A stretch of DNA of 64,000 nucleotides from RBG-16-66-20 sp052386675 (GTDB lineage Bacteria > Pseudomonadota > Gammaproteobacteria > Burkholderiales > SG8-39): the NCBI GenBank assembly GCA_052386675.1, contig JBQTJX010000004.1, positions 1 through 64,000 on the forward strand. The letters run 5' to 3'. Shown piece after piece: positions 24,107 to 32,154 of the stretch. Made by a program: the position numbers and the translations under genes. The notes beneath the pieces are model-generated. The model did no database searches. It was given only the letters and a program-made list of their open reading frames with translations, and was not told the origin of the DNA. Position 1 is the first letter of the stretch; each line of letters opens with the position of its first letter.

Positions 24107-25356
24107 GAATCATCGTCCTGGGCGCCGGCCTGGAGGGCACCGCAAGCGCCTGGTACCTGCGCGCCTCCGGACACGAGGTCACGGTGCTCGAGCGCCAGCC
24201 GGCCGCCGGGATGGAGACCAGTTTCGCCAACGGCGGCCAGATCTCGGTCAGCCATGCCGAGCCCTGGGCCAACCCCGGCGCGCCGTCCAAAGTCCTGAAG
24301 TGGCTGGCCCGGGAGGATGCGCCGCTGCTGTTCCGGCTTCGCGCGGACTACCACCAGTGGCGCTGGGGCCTGCAGTTCCTGGTCGAATGCCTGCCGGCGC
24401 GCTCGCGGCGGAATACCGCCGCGCTGGTGAAGCTCGGAATGTACAGCCGCGCCTCGCTGCAGGCGTTGCGCCGGGAGACCGGCATCCGCTACGACGAACT
24501 GACGCGCGGCATCCTGCACCTTTATACGGAGGCGGAGGAGTTCGAGGCGGCGCGGGCGCCCACCGAGCTGATGCGCTCGCTGGGCCTGGACCGGGTGCTG
24601 AAGACGCCGGAGGAATGCGTCGCCATCGAGCCCGCGCTCGCCGCCTGCCGCGACCGGCTGGCCGGCGGCACCTACGCCGCCAGCGACGAATCCGGCGACG
24701 CGCACCGCTTCACCCAGGCGCTGGCGGCGCATGCGGCGGCGAAGGGGGTGGAATTCCGCTACGAGACCCGGATTGAGCGCATCGAGGCGGAGCGCGGCGC
24801 GATTGCCGGCGTCTCCGTCTCGCGCAAGGACAGCGGGACCGGGCGCGTCACGGGTGACGCCTACGTGCTCGCGCTCGGGAGCTACAGCCCGCTGCACTCG
24901 CGGCCCCTGGGCATCCCGCTCATGATCTACCCGGCCAAGGGTTACTCGGTGACCATGCCCGTGAGCGACGCCGCCGCGGCCTGGTCGGTCTCGCTCACCG
25001 ACGACGAGCACAAGCTGGTGTATTCGCGCCTGGGCGGGCGCTTGCGCATCGCCGGGACCGCGGAACTGACCGGCTACGACCTGGCCATCAACACGGTGCG
25101 CTGCGAAGCCATCGTGAAGCGGGTGGAGGACTTGTTCCCGGGGGCGGGCGATCCCTCGAAGGCGGAGTACTGGACCGGCCTCAGGCCCTCCACGCCGAGC
25201 AACATCCCGTATATCGGCCGCACCCGGTATGCGAACCTGTTCCTGAACACCGGCCACGGCACCCTGGGCTGGACCCACGCCTGCGGCTCGGGGCGCGCGC
25301 TTGCGGACCTGATGAGCGGCAGGAGGCCGGAGGTGGACTTCGCGTTCTGCGGCTAG
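24103..25356 (+). CDS. DadA-like FAD-dependent D-amino acid dehydrogenase
   Basis: The 417-residue protein has the FAD-binding IIVLGAGLEGTASAWYL at the N-terminus, the DadA segment SFANGGQISVSHAEPWANPG, the FAD/substrate region YPAKGYSVTMPV, RIAGTAELTGYD, and the C-terminal GLRPSTPSNIPYIGRT and NTGHGTLGWTHACGSG. DadA enzymes oxidise D-amino acids to 2-oxo acids and pass electrons to the respiratory chain. DadX and alanine-related genes are not adjacent. The start overlaps the crotonase stop; its TAG shares the CTAG with the convergent VWA gene. Confidence 0.87.
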   Translation: MRIIVLGAGLEGTASAWYLRASGHEVTVLERQPAAGMETSFANGGQISVSHAEPWANPGAPSKVLKWLAREDAPLLFRLRADYHQWRWGLQFLVECLPARSRRNTAALVKLGMYSRASLQALRRETGIRYDELTRGILHLYTEAEEFEAARAPTELMRSLGLDRVLKTPEECVAIEPALAACRDRLAGGTYAASDESGDAHRFTQALAAHAAAKGVEFRYETRIERIEAERGAIAGVSVSRKDSGTGRVTGDAYVLALGSYSPLHSRPLGIPLMIYPAKGYSVTMPVSDAAAAWSVSLTDDEHKLVYSRLGGRLRIAGTAELTGYDLAINTVRCEAIVKRVEDLFPGAGDPSKAEYWTGLRPSTPSNIPYIGRTRYANLFLNTGHGTLGWTHACGSGRALADLMSGRRPEVDFAFCG

Positions 25357-26402
25357 AGGATGCGATTGAACCAGACCAGCGACAGCACGCCGGCCAGCAG
25401 CGCCAGCAGCGCGGCAATCGCCGAGACCAGCGCCGAAACCTCGGTTTCCTTCGTCTCCAGGATCAGCCGGGTGTTCAGCGTCTCGTAGACCTTGTTGAGA
25501 TCGGTCGCGGTGCCGGCGTAGAAATACTCGCCCCGGGTCAGGCTGGCGACCTGCTTCAGGGTGTCCTCGTCCAGGCGCACACGGAAGGACCAGCCCTCGA
25601 AGCCGATGACCTCGCCATTCACCGTGCCCAATCCCACCGTGTAGATGCGCACGCCCCGGTCCGCGGCCATTTTCGCCGCCTCGACGGAATCCGGACCAGT
25701 GGTACGTTGCCCATCGGTAAGGAGGATGATGGCGCCGGCGCCGTAGGACCCGGGCGGGACTGGCTTGAAGGCCGCCTTCTTCTCGTCCTTCTTCGCCGGC
25801 TCCCGCAGCGAGCGCACGCGGGAGGCCTGGTCGCCGTAGATGAGAGAGGCGATCTCGATGCCCGCGTCGGGGAACAGCGTCGCCAGCGACACGATGATGC
25901 CGCTGCCGATGGCGGTGGCGCGCTGCAGCTGGAAGCGCTCGATGGCCGCCAGCAGGTCTTCCTTGTTCTCGGTGGGCGCCTGCACCACCGAGGCAGTGCC
26001 GGCAAACGAAATGATGCCGATCCTGGTGTTGCGCGGCACCTCGTTGATGAACTTGCGCGCTGCGGCCTGCATCGCTTCCAGGCGGCTGGGCTCGACATCC
26101 TTGGCGCGCATGCTGCCAGAGACGTCCATGGCAAGGATGATGGTCTGGCGCGCCGCCGGCAAGGTGATGGTGGCCGAGGGCCGCGCGATGGCGAGGATCA
26201 TGGCGGTAAGCGCGAGCAGGAACAGCGCCGGCGGCAGGTGGCGGCGCCACAGGCTGCCCGGCCCCATCGCCTCGCGGATGATGCCCAGACTGGCGTACCT
26301 GAGCGCCGCCTTCTTCTTGCGCCGCAGCAGCCAGACATACAACGCCACCAGCGCCGGCACCGCGAGCAGCAGCCACAGCGCGTTGGGCCAGATGAAGCTC
26401 AT
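25353..26402 (-). CDS. VWA-domain membrane protein (BatA-like), last gene of MoxR operon
   Basis: The 349-residue protein has hydrophobic segments at about residues 7-25 and 56-74, a von Willebrand factor A domain from residue 86 to 290 with an intact MIDAS motif (DVSGSM at 93-98, later TAIGSG and LLTDGQ), and a C-terminal membrane segment near 325-345. The VWA domain should face the periplasm. BatA-like proteins work with MoxR ATPases and DUF58 proteins in the assembly or activation of partner complexes. It overlaps the DUF58 gene by 4 bases and is translationally coupled to it. Confidence 0.88.
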   Translation of the reverse strand: MSFIWPNALWLLLAVPALVALYVWLLRRKKKAALRYASLGIIREAMGPGSLWRRHLPPALFLLALTAMILAIARPSATITLPAARQTIILAMDVSGSMRAKDVEPSRLEAMQAAARKFINEVPRNTRIGIISFAGTASVVQAPTENKEDLLAAIERFQLQRATAIGSGIIVSLATLFPDAGIEIASLIYGDQASRVRSLREPAKKDEKKAAFKPVPPGSYGAGAIILLTDGQRTTGPDSVEAAKMAADRGVRIYTVGLGTVNGEVIGFEGWSFRVRLDEDTLKQVASLTRGEYFYAGTATDLNKVYETLNTRLILETKETEVSALVSAIAALLALLAGVLSLVWFNRIL

Positions 26403-27358
26403 GCCGCCCCAGCCAGGTGGCGCGACATGGCGCCGCGGAAATTGCCGGCGCGCCGGCTGCGCATCTTGCGCAGGTCGGCGAAGCGCATCAGCGAATCCAC
26501 CAGGTCATCGCCGGTGACCAGCTCGAGGGCGTCCACGCCGGCCTGGCGGAAGGCGGCGCGCATTTCCTCCTCGCGCCGGGTCGCTGCAGCGGCGAAGCGC
26601 CTGCGGAAGGCGGCGTTCCCCGTATCCACGAATAGTTGCTCGCCGGTTTCGGCATCCTGGATCAGCATCATGCCGACGTCCGGGATGTCCATCTCCAGCG
26701 GGTCATACAGGCGCACCGCCAGCACCTCGTGGCGCTCGGCGAGTTGCGCCAGCGGCCGCTCCCAGCCCGGGGTGCTGATGAAATCGGACACCACGAAGAC
26801 GAGCGAGCGACGCTTGATGGTCTGCAGGGCCGAGCCGAGGAAATCGCGCAGGTCGGTGGCCGCGGACTGGGCGCGCGCCGGGCGCGACTGCAGGCGATGC
26901 AGGAGCTCCAGCACGTGCCGCCGGCCGCCCCTTGCAGGAATGACGGTGTCAAGCTTGTCACCGTACAGCAGGGCCCCTACCCGGTTGCCGTGGCGCGTCA
27001 TCAGGCGCGCCATGACGCCGACGAATTCCTCGGACACCGAGCGCTTTTTCGCCACCGAGCCGAATTCCACCGACGGGCTCAAGTCGAGCAGGAACCAGGC
27101 GGTGACCTCGCGGTCCTCGTGGTACTCGCGCACGTAGGGCGTCTGCAGCCGCGCGGTGACGTTCCAGTCGATGTGGCGCACGTCGTCGTGGTACTGGTAT
27201 TCGCGCAGGTCGGCGAGGTCCAGGCCGAAGCCGCGCAGCAGCGTGCGGAAATCGCCATGCAGCATCCCGTCCAGCCGCCTGAGGACGGTCCACTCCAGGC
27301 GCCTGAGCAGCGCTTCCGGCTTCGTGGTATCAGGCCGCGGTCGTTGCGCGATGGGCAT
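26399..27358 (-). CDS. DUF58-domain protein
   Basis: The 319-residue protein contains the DUF58 core, with RTLLRGFGLDLADLREYQYHDDVRHIDWNVTARLQ (key part YQYHDDVRHIDWNVTAR) and a VWA-like fold around WFLLDLSPSVEFG. It always accompanies MoxR ATPases and VWA proteins, where it is thought to be part of a chaperone-like module. Its assigned start overlaps the MoxR gene by 29 bases, which is a long overlap; a later in-frame start would lie in the LEWTVLRRL region but would cut a conserved helix. It is soluble, without clear membrane segments. Confidence 0.87.
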   Translation of the reverse strand: MPIAQRPRPDTTKPEALLRRLEWTVLRRLDGMLHGDFRTLLRGFGLDLADLREYQYHDDVRHIDWNVTARLQTPYVREYHEDREVTAWFLLDLSPSVEFGSVAKKRSVSEEFVGVMARLMTRHGNRVGALLYGDKLDTVIPARGGRRHVLELLHRLQSRPARAQSAATDLRDFLGSALQTIKRRSLVFVVSDFISTPGWERPLAQLAERHEVLAVRLYDPLEMDIPDVGMMLIQDAETGEQLFVDTGNAAFRRRFAAAATRREEEMRAAFRQAGVDALELVTGDDLVDSLMRFADLRKMRSRRAGNFRGAMSRHLAGAA

Positions 27359-28349
27359 GCGTCTCCAGCGGTTTGGACGGCGCCGGGATTTTCTTCAGGA
27401 TCCGGCGCACCAGTTCGTCGGCCGAGATGCCCTCGGCGAGCGCTTCGTAGGTCAGCACCAGGCGGTGCCGGAACACGTCGGGCACCAGGTCCACCAGGTC
27501 CTCGGGCAGTGCGTAGCTGCGGCCGCGGAGGAACGCCAACGCGCGCCCGGCTTCCACCAGGTGGATGGAGGCGCGCGGACTGACGCCGAAGGATATGTAC
27601 TTCGCCAGCTCACCCAGGCCGCAGCGCTCCGGCTCGCGCGTCGCGGCCGACAAGCGCACCGCGTACTGCATCAGGGACGGGTCGACGAAACCGGCACGGC
27701 ATTCCTTCTGCAGCAGCGCGAGCCGCTCGGTGGTCGTGACTTCCGCCACCACCGAATCGGCCCCGGTGACGCGCTCGACGATGACGAACTCCTCCTCTTC
27801 GGACGGGTAGCCGACCAGCACCTTCATCATGAAGCGGTCCACCTGCGCCTCGGGCAGCGGGTAGGTGCCCTCGGTCTCGATCGGATTCTGCGTCGCCATG
27901 ACGAGGAACGGCTCGGGCACCTTGTGGGTCTCGCCCGCGATGGTCACCTGGCGTTCCTGCATCACTTCCAGCAGCGCGCTCTGCACCTTGGCCGGCGCCC
28001 GGTTGATTTCATCGGCCAGCAGCAGGTTGGTGAACACCGGTCCGAGCGAAGTGGAGAACTCCCCGGTCTTCTGGCTGTAGATGCGCGTGCCGACGAGGTC
28101 GGCGGGCACCAGGTCGGGGGTGAACTGGATGCGGCGGAACTGGCCACGCAGCGTGCGCGCCAGGGTCTTTACCGTGAGCGTCTTGGCCAGCCCCGGCACG
28201 CCTTCCACCAGCAGGTGGCCCTGGGCGAGGATCGCCACCAGCACGCGCTCCAGGAAATTGTCCTGGCCCACCACCACTTTCTTCACCTCGTAGAGGACGT
28301 TCTCCATCTGCGAGGACACGTTGCGGGCGTTCGACTGGCCGAAATCCAT
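27330..28349 (-). CDS. MoxR-family AAA+ ATPase
   Basis: The 339-residue protein has Walker A GVPGLAKT (residues 50-57), the MoxR-typical FTPDLVPADLVGTRIY, Walker B LLLADEINRAPAKVQSALLE with the sensor-1 segment MATQNPIETEGTYPLPEAQ(shown in parts), the arginine-finger region DRFMMKV and sensor-2 GVSPRASIHL. MoxR ATPases act with VWA proteins as metallo-enzyme maturation or chaperone modules. In the CO dehydrogenase system CoxD is such an ATPase and CoxE a VWA protein. Here the gene lies downstream of a CoxL-type gene in the same orientation, 21 bases after the S1C protease. Confidence 0.92.
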   Translation of the reverse strand: MDFGQSNARNVSSQMENVLYEVKKVVVGQDNFLERVLVAILAQGHLLVEGVPGLAKTLTVKTLARTLRGQFRRIQFTPDLVPADLVGTRIYSQKTGEFSTSLGPVFTNLLLADEINRAPAKVQSALLEVMQERQVTIAGETHKVPEPFLVMATQNPIETEGTYPLPEAQVDRFMMKVLVGYPSEEEEFVIVERVTGADSVVAEVTTTERLALLQKECRAGFVDPSLMQYAVRLSAATREPERCGLGELAKYISFGVSPRASIHLVEAGRALAFLRGRSYALPEDLVDLVPDVFRHRLVLTYEALAEGISADELVRRILKKIPAPSKPLETHAHRATTAA

Positions 28350-28370
28350 GGTATTGCCTCCGCTACTTTC

Positions 28371-29261
28371 TCAGAATGGCGGGATGCCAATTGCCGAAGC
28401 CGCGTTCTCGATCGGCACCGCGAAGCCGATGCCGATGAACACACGCTGCTCCGTCGGATTGAGCACGCCGGTGACGATGCCCACCACTTCGCCTTCGGCG
28501 GTCACCAGCGGCCCGCCGGAGTTGCCCGGATTGGCGGCGGCGTCGAACTGGATCAGGTTGGTCAGGATGCGCTTGCCCTGTGGCGACCGGTACTCGCGCT
28601 TCAGGCCCGACACCACGCCCGCGGACACCGAGGGCCCGACGCCGAACGGGAATCCCACCGCCACTACCCGGTCCCCCGGAGACAGCTTGTCGGTCGAGGT
28701 GAGCGTCGCCGGAACGATGTCGTCCGGCAGCGTCTTCGCCCGCAGCACCGCGAGGTCGTGCTCCGGCCGCACGCCGGTGACGAACGCATCGGACTCCAGG
28801 CCGTCGGCGAACGTCACGCGGATCGTCGCCGCGCCCTGCACCACGTGCAGGTTGGTCAGGATGACGCCGGAGTCCAGGATGATGACGCCGCTGCCGGTGT
28901 TGACCGGCGCATCCGGATCCTCGGCCGGCGTCACCAGGCCGTAGCCTTCGACACGCACCACCGAGGGCCGGATGGCCTCCCAGGCCTTCGCCGCCGGCGA
29001 TTGCGGCGGCGCGGTCTCCAGGGATCTCGCCACCGCGGCGTCGATGTCTTCCTGGGTCAGGTCGCGCTGCTGGCGGGACAGGCCGCCGTTGAATTGGACC
29101 AGGGCCAGGGTGAGGAGCACGCCCGCCGAGAACAGCAGCGCGCCGCGGTACCGGCGCCAATCGAGCCGCTTCGCCTTCGGCAGACCCGGCGCGGGCAAAT
29201 CGGCGGGAGGCGGCCCCGCGCGGCGCGGCGAACTGCTGTACAGGGCCGCGCGCCTGGCCAT
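28371..29261 (-). CDS. Membrane-anchored S1C (DegP/HtrA-like) serine protease without PDZ domain
   Basis: The 296-residue protein has a basic N-terminal tail, one membrane segment at about residues 41-57 and a periplasmic trypsin-like domain. The catalytic triad is His139 (TNLHVV), Asp169 (EHDLAVL) and Ser248 (GNSGGPL). It ends soon after the protease domain, so the PDZ domains of DegP, DegQ and DegS are missing; regulation must differ. Its ATG shares one base with the stop of the CoxL-type gene (TGATG), so the two are translationally coupled. It may process or guard a partner of that operon. Confidence 0.87.
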   Translation of the reverse strand: MARRAALYSSSPRRAGPPPADLPAPGLPKAKRLDWRRYRGALLFSAGVLLTLALVQFNGGLSRQQRDLTQEDIDAAVARSLETAPPQSPAAKAWEAIRPSVVRVEGYGLVTPAEDPDAPVNTGSGVIILDSGVILTNLHVVQGAATIRVTFADGLESDAFVTGVRPEHDLAVLRAKTLPDDIVPATLTSTDKLSPGDRVVAVGFPFGVGPSVSAGVVSGLKREYRSPQGKRILTNLIQFDAAANPGNSGGPLVTAEGEVVGIVTGVLNPTEQRVFIGIGFAVPIENAASAIGIPPF

Positions 29262-31606
29262 CAGCCGGTTTCGGCAATCGCGAGGGCGGAAGGTTTGCCC
29301 GCCTTCGCGGCCTGCAGTGCCGACCAGACGCGCTCCTGGCTGGCCGGCATGTCGAAACGCGTCACGCCTTCGCCGCGCAACGCGTCCATCACCGCGTTCA
29401 TCAGGCAGGGCATGGAACCGGTGACGCCGCCCTCGCCCACGCCCTTGGCGCCCAGCGGATTGGTCGCCGTCGGCACGGCGTGGTCCAGGACCTTCAGGCC
29501 GCCCACCAGCCCGGCCCGCGGCATGGCGTAGTCCATGAAGCTGCCTGTCAGCAACTGCCCGCCCGCGTCATAGACCGCCTGTTCGCTGAAAATGTGTCCC
29601 GCGCCCTGCGTCACGCCGCCCTGCATCTGTCCTTCAACAACCTGGTGGTTGATGATATTCCCGGCATCGTCGCAGGCGACGTAGGCCACGACCTCCACGA
29701 TACCCGTCTCAGGGTCGATTTCCACCTCGGCGACGTGACAACCATTGGGAAAGGTCCCCGGGACCTTGGGCCGGTCCTTGAAGTCAAGGTTCAACCGGCC
29801 GGGGTATTTCTTCGCCAGGGCGCCGATGGAAACCGAGCGATCGGTACCCTTGATGCGGTAGTGGCCTTTGTCGAACTCCACGTCCGCGACGGCGCTCTCC
29901 AGGTCCTCGGCCGCGAGGTCCACGCCGTTCTTCACGATTTCCTGCGAAGCCAGGTACATGGCGCTGCCCAGTCCGTGCAGGGTGCGCGAGCCGCCGGTGG
30001 GATTGGCGGTCATGTCGAAGTCGGGTTCGGCGGTGCGCAGGCGCACCTTCTCCATCGGGATCCCCAGGACGGTCGAGACGATTTGCGCAAAGGTGGTCTC
30101 GTGGCTCTGGCCGTGGTTGTGCGAAGCGGTACGCAAGGTCACCCCGCCGTCCTCGTTCCAGGTGATATGCGCCTGGTCGTAAGCCGCGAAGCCGCCGGGC
30201 GCCGTCATCTCGATGTAGGTGGCGATGCCGCGGCCGCGCAGCAATCCCTGCCTGGCCGATGCGGCGCGCCGCGCCTCGAAGCCGCCCCAGTCCGCGGCCT
30301 TCAGGGCCTTGTCCATCACCGCCGCGAAATCGCCGCAGTCGTACTCCGAGCCGCCCACGAGCTTGTAGGGCATTTTCGCCGCGGGAATCATGTTGCGGCG
30401 GCGGAATTCGGCCGGATCCATGCCGAGTTCCTTCGCCGCCTCGTCCGCGAGGCGCTCCAGCGCGTAGGACGCCACCGGGCGCCCGGCGCCGCGATACGCC
30501 GCGGTCGGCACGGTGTTGGTCAGGACCAGGCGCCCGCGCACATGCACCGCCTGCACGTCATAGACGCCGCAGTTCACGTTCACGAGACCAATGGTGTTGA
30601 CCACCGCGCCGGTGAAGGCGACGTAGGCGCCGAGGTTGGACAGGTAGTCGAAGCGCATGCCGAGGATGCGGCCGTCCTTGTCCAGCGCCATTTCCCCCGA
30701 GTGCACGATGTCGCGCGCCTGTTCGTCGCCGAGGAACACTTCCGAGCGGCTGCCGACCCATTTCACCGCGCGCCCCAGCTTTTTCGCCGCGTAGAGCAGC
30801 GCGCCGTACTCCGGATAGGCGTTGAAGCGCACGCCGAAGCCGCCGCCCACCTCTTCCGCGACCACGCGCACCTTGTCCGGCGCGACCCCGAGCACCGCCG
30901 ACAGCTGCCCGCGCATCGGACCCACGCCCTGCGTGGTGGCATGCAGGTAGTAGCGATCGATCGCCGGATCGTAGGACCCCATCGCCGCGCGCGGCTCCAT
31001 CGGATTGCCGACCACGCGCGTGTGGTAGCCGCGCAGCTTCACCACGCGCGCCGCCGTCGCGAAGGCGGCCTCGGTCGCCGCCGCGGCGCCGGCCTCGAAA
31101 TCGAGCACCAGGTTGCCCGGCGCGCCCGGATGGATCTGCGGCGCGCCCGGCTCGAGCGCCTCGGCCGCGGTCACCACCGCCGGCAATTCATCGAACTCCA
31201 CCATGACGGCTTCGGCCGCGTCCTGGGCCTGGGCCTGGGTCTCGGCCACCACCAGCACGACCGGCTCGCCGACATGGCGCACCACTTCGTGCGCGAGCGA
31301 CGGGCGCAGGGCGGGCCGCTGCTCGGAGCCGTCGCGCCACTTGAAGGGCGCCGCCGCCGGTATCGGCTTCAGGCCCGCGGCGGCGAGCTCCGCCCCGGTG
31401 ATCACCGCAACCACGCCGGGCATCGCCAGCGCGGCGGCGGCATCGATGGAAACGATCCTGGCGTGCGGGCGGTCCGAGCGCAGGAAATGGCCCCAGCCCA
31501 TGCCCGGCAGCGTCCAGTCCGAAACGTAGCGTCCGCGCCCGGTGAGCATGCGCGCGTCTTCGAGGCGGCCCTTGTGCTGGCCGAAGGAGAGATTGGCAAG
31601 GTTCAT
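29261..31606 (-). CDS. CoxL-type molybdenum hydroxylase large subunit (xanthine dehydrogenase family)
   Basis: The 781-residue protein spans both CoxL domains: an N-terminal a/b hammerhead (residues 15-125, GRGRYVSDWTLPGMGWGHFLRSDRPHA; part DWTLPGMGWGHFLRS) and the molybdopterin-binding part. The active-site loop near residue 370 reads AYRGAGRP, as in form II CoxL-like enzymes, not the AYRCSFR of true CO dehydrogenase. The C-terminal GAKGVGEGGVTG holds the conserved glutamate. It should hydroxylate a carbon centre or oxidise an aldehyde with a Mo-cytosine-dinucleotide cofactor. The small Fe-S and FAD subunits are not encoded nearby. It heads an operon with S1C protease, MoxR, DUF58 and VWA genes. 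Confidence 0.9.
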   Translation of the reverse strand: MNLANLSFGQHKGRLEDARMLTGRGRYVSDWTLPGMGWGHFLRSDRPHARIVSIDAAAALAMPGVVAVITGAELAAAGLKPIPAAAPFKWRDGSEQRPALRPSLAHEVVRHVGEPVVLVVAETQAQAQDAAEAVMVEFDELPAVVTAAEALEPGAPQIHPGAPGNLVLDFEAGAAAATEAAFATAARVVKLRGYHTRVVGNPMEPRAAMGSYDPAIDRYYLHATTQGVGPMRGQLSAVLGVAPDKVRVVAEEVGGGFGVRFNAYPEYGALLYAAKKLGRAVKWVGSRSEVFLGDEQARDIVHSGEMALDKDGRILGMRFDYLSNLGAYVAFTGAVVNTIGLVNVNCGVYDVQAVHVRGRLVLTNTVPTAAYRGAGRPVASYALERLADEAAKELGMDPAEFRRRNMIPAAKMPYKLVGGSEYDCGDFAAVMDKALKAADWGGFEARRAASARQGLLRGRGIATYIEMTAPGGFAAYDQAHITWNEDGGVTLRTASHNHGQSHETTFAQIVSTVLGIPMEKVRLRTAEPDFDMTANPTGGSRTLHGLGSAMYLASQEIVKNGVDLAAEDLESAVADVEFDKGHYRIKGTDRSVSIGALAKKYPGRLNLDFKDRPKVPGTFPNGCHVAEVEIDPETGIVEVVAYVACDDAGNIINHQVVEGQMQGGVTQGAGHIFSEQAVYDAGGQLLTGSFMDYAMPRAGLVGGLKVLDHAVPTATNPLGAKGVGEGGVTGSMPCLMNAVMDALRGEGVTRFDMPASQERVWSALQAAKAGKPSALAIAETG

Positions 31607-31632
31607 GGTCGACCCATTCTAGGAACAAAGGC

Positions 31633-31661
31633 GAAAACAAAAAAGCCCGCCGAAGCGGGCT
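31633..31661 (-). terminator. Rho-independent terminator after uspA-like gene
   Basis: On the minus strand AGCCCGC and GCGGGCT form a 7-base stem around a TTCG loop, followed by TTTTTTGTTTT. It lies 20 bases after the stop of the UspA gene and before the CoxL-type gene, so it separates the two transcription units. Confidence 0.88.
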
Positions 31662-31680
31662 GTGCGAACGAGCGGGAAAA

Positions 31681-32139
31681 TCAAGGGGCCTGGGGCTTCT
31701 CGACCTTGGCCAGCGCAATCAGGATGCTGCAGGGGGCATAGTCCAGGAGGGAGGCCCCCACCGAGCCCTTCCACCACCGGGCCGCCCAGGAGGTGCTCTG
31801 GTTGTGGCCCACCACGATCAGGTCCGCGCCCACGTCCTTCGCGACGCGGCAGATTTCTTCCACCGGCTCGCCCACCGCCAGGTGGCCGGCCGCCTTGAAC
31901 CCTTTTTCCGTGAGCGACCGGATGCCCTCGTCGAGCACCGTCTGGGTGCGCTTTTTTTCCTCTTCCAGCAGTTCCTCGGGCACGAAACCCTCGGTGAGGA
32001 ACAGGCTCGGCGGCATGCTGGCCACCGCGAGCAGATGCGTTTCCGCACCGAGGAATCCGGCGAGGTCGGCGCATTCGAACAGGGCGCGCTTGCCCTCGGC
32101 CGAACCGTTGTAGGCGAGAAGGATCTTGCGATACTTCAT
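31681..32139 (-). CDS. Universal stress protein UspA family
   Basis: The 152-residue protein has the Usp fold: KILLAYNGSAEGKRALFECADL, HLAVGEPVEEICRVAKDVGADLIVVGHN (central strand-helix) and the C-terminal GSVGASLLDYAPCSILIAL. The nucleotide-binding loop normally written G-2x-G-9x-G-S/T is here GHNQSTSWAARWWKGS, so the second glycine is missing and two tryptophans fill the loop. ATP binding is uncertain, which puts it closer to the non-ATP-binding UspA group. A terminator follows, and the third Bug receptor gene lies 15 bases upstream. Confidence 0.88.
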   Translation of the reverse strand: MKYRKILLAYNGSAEGKRALFECADLAGFLGAETHLLAVASMPPSLFLTEGFVPEELLEEEKKRTQTVLDEGIRSLTEKGFKAAGHLAVGEPVEEICRVAKDVGADLIVVGHNQSTSWAARWWKGSVGASLLDYAPCSILIALAKVEKPQAP

Positions 32140-32154
32140 GGGCGCCTCCGCTTT

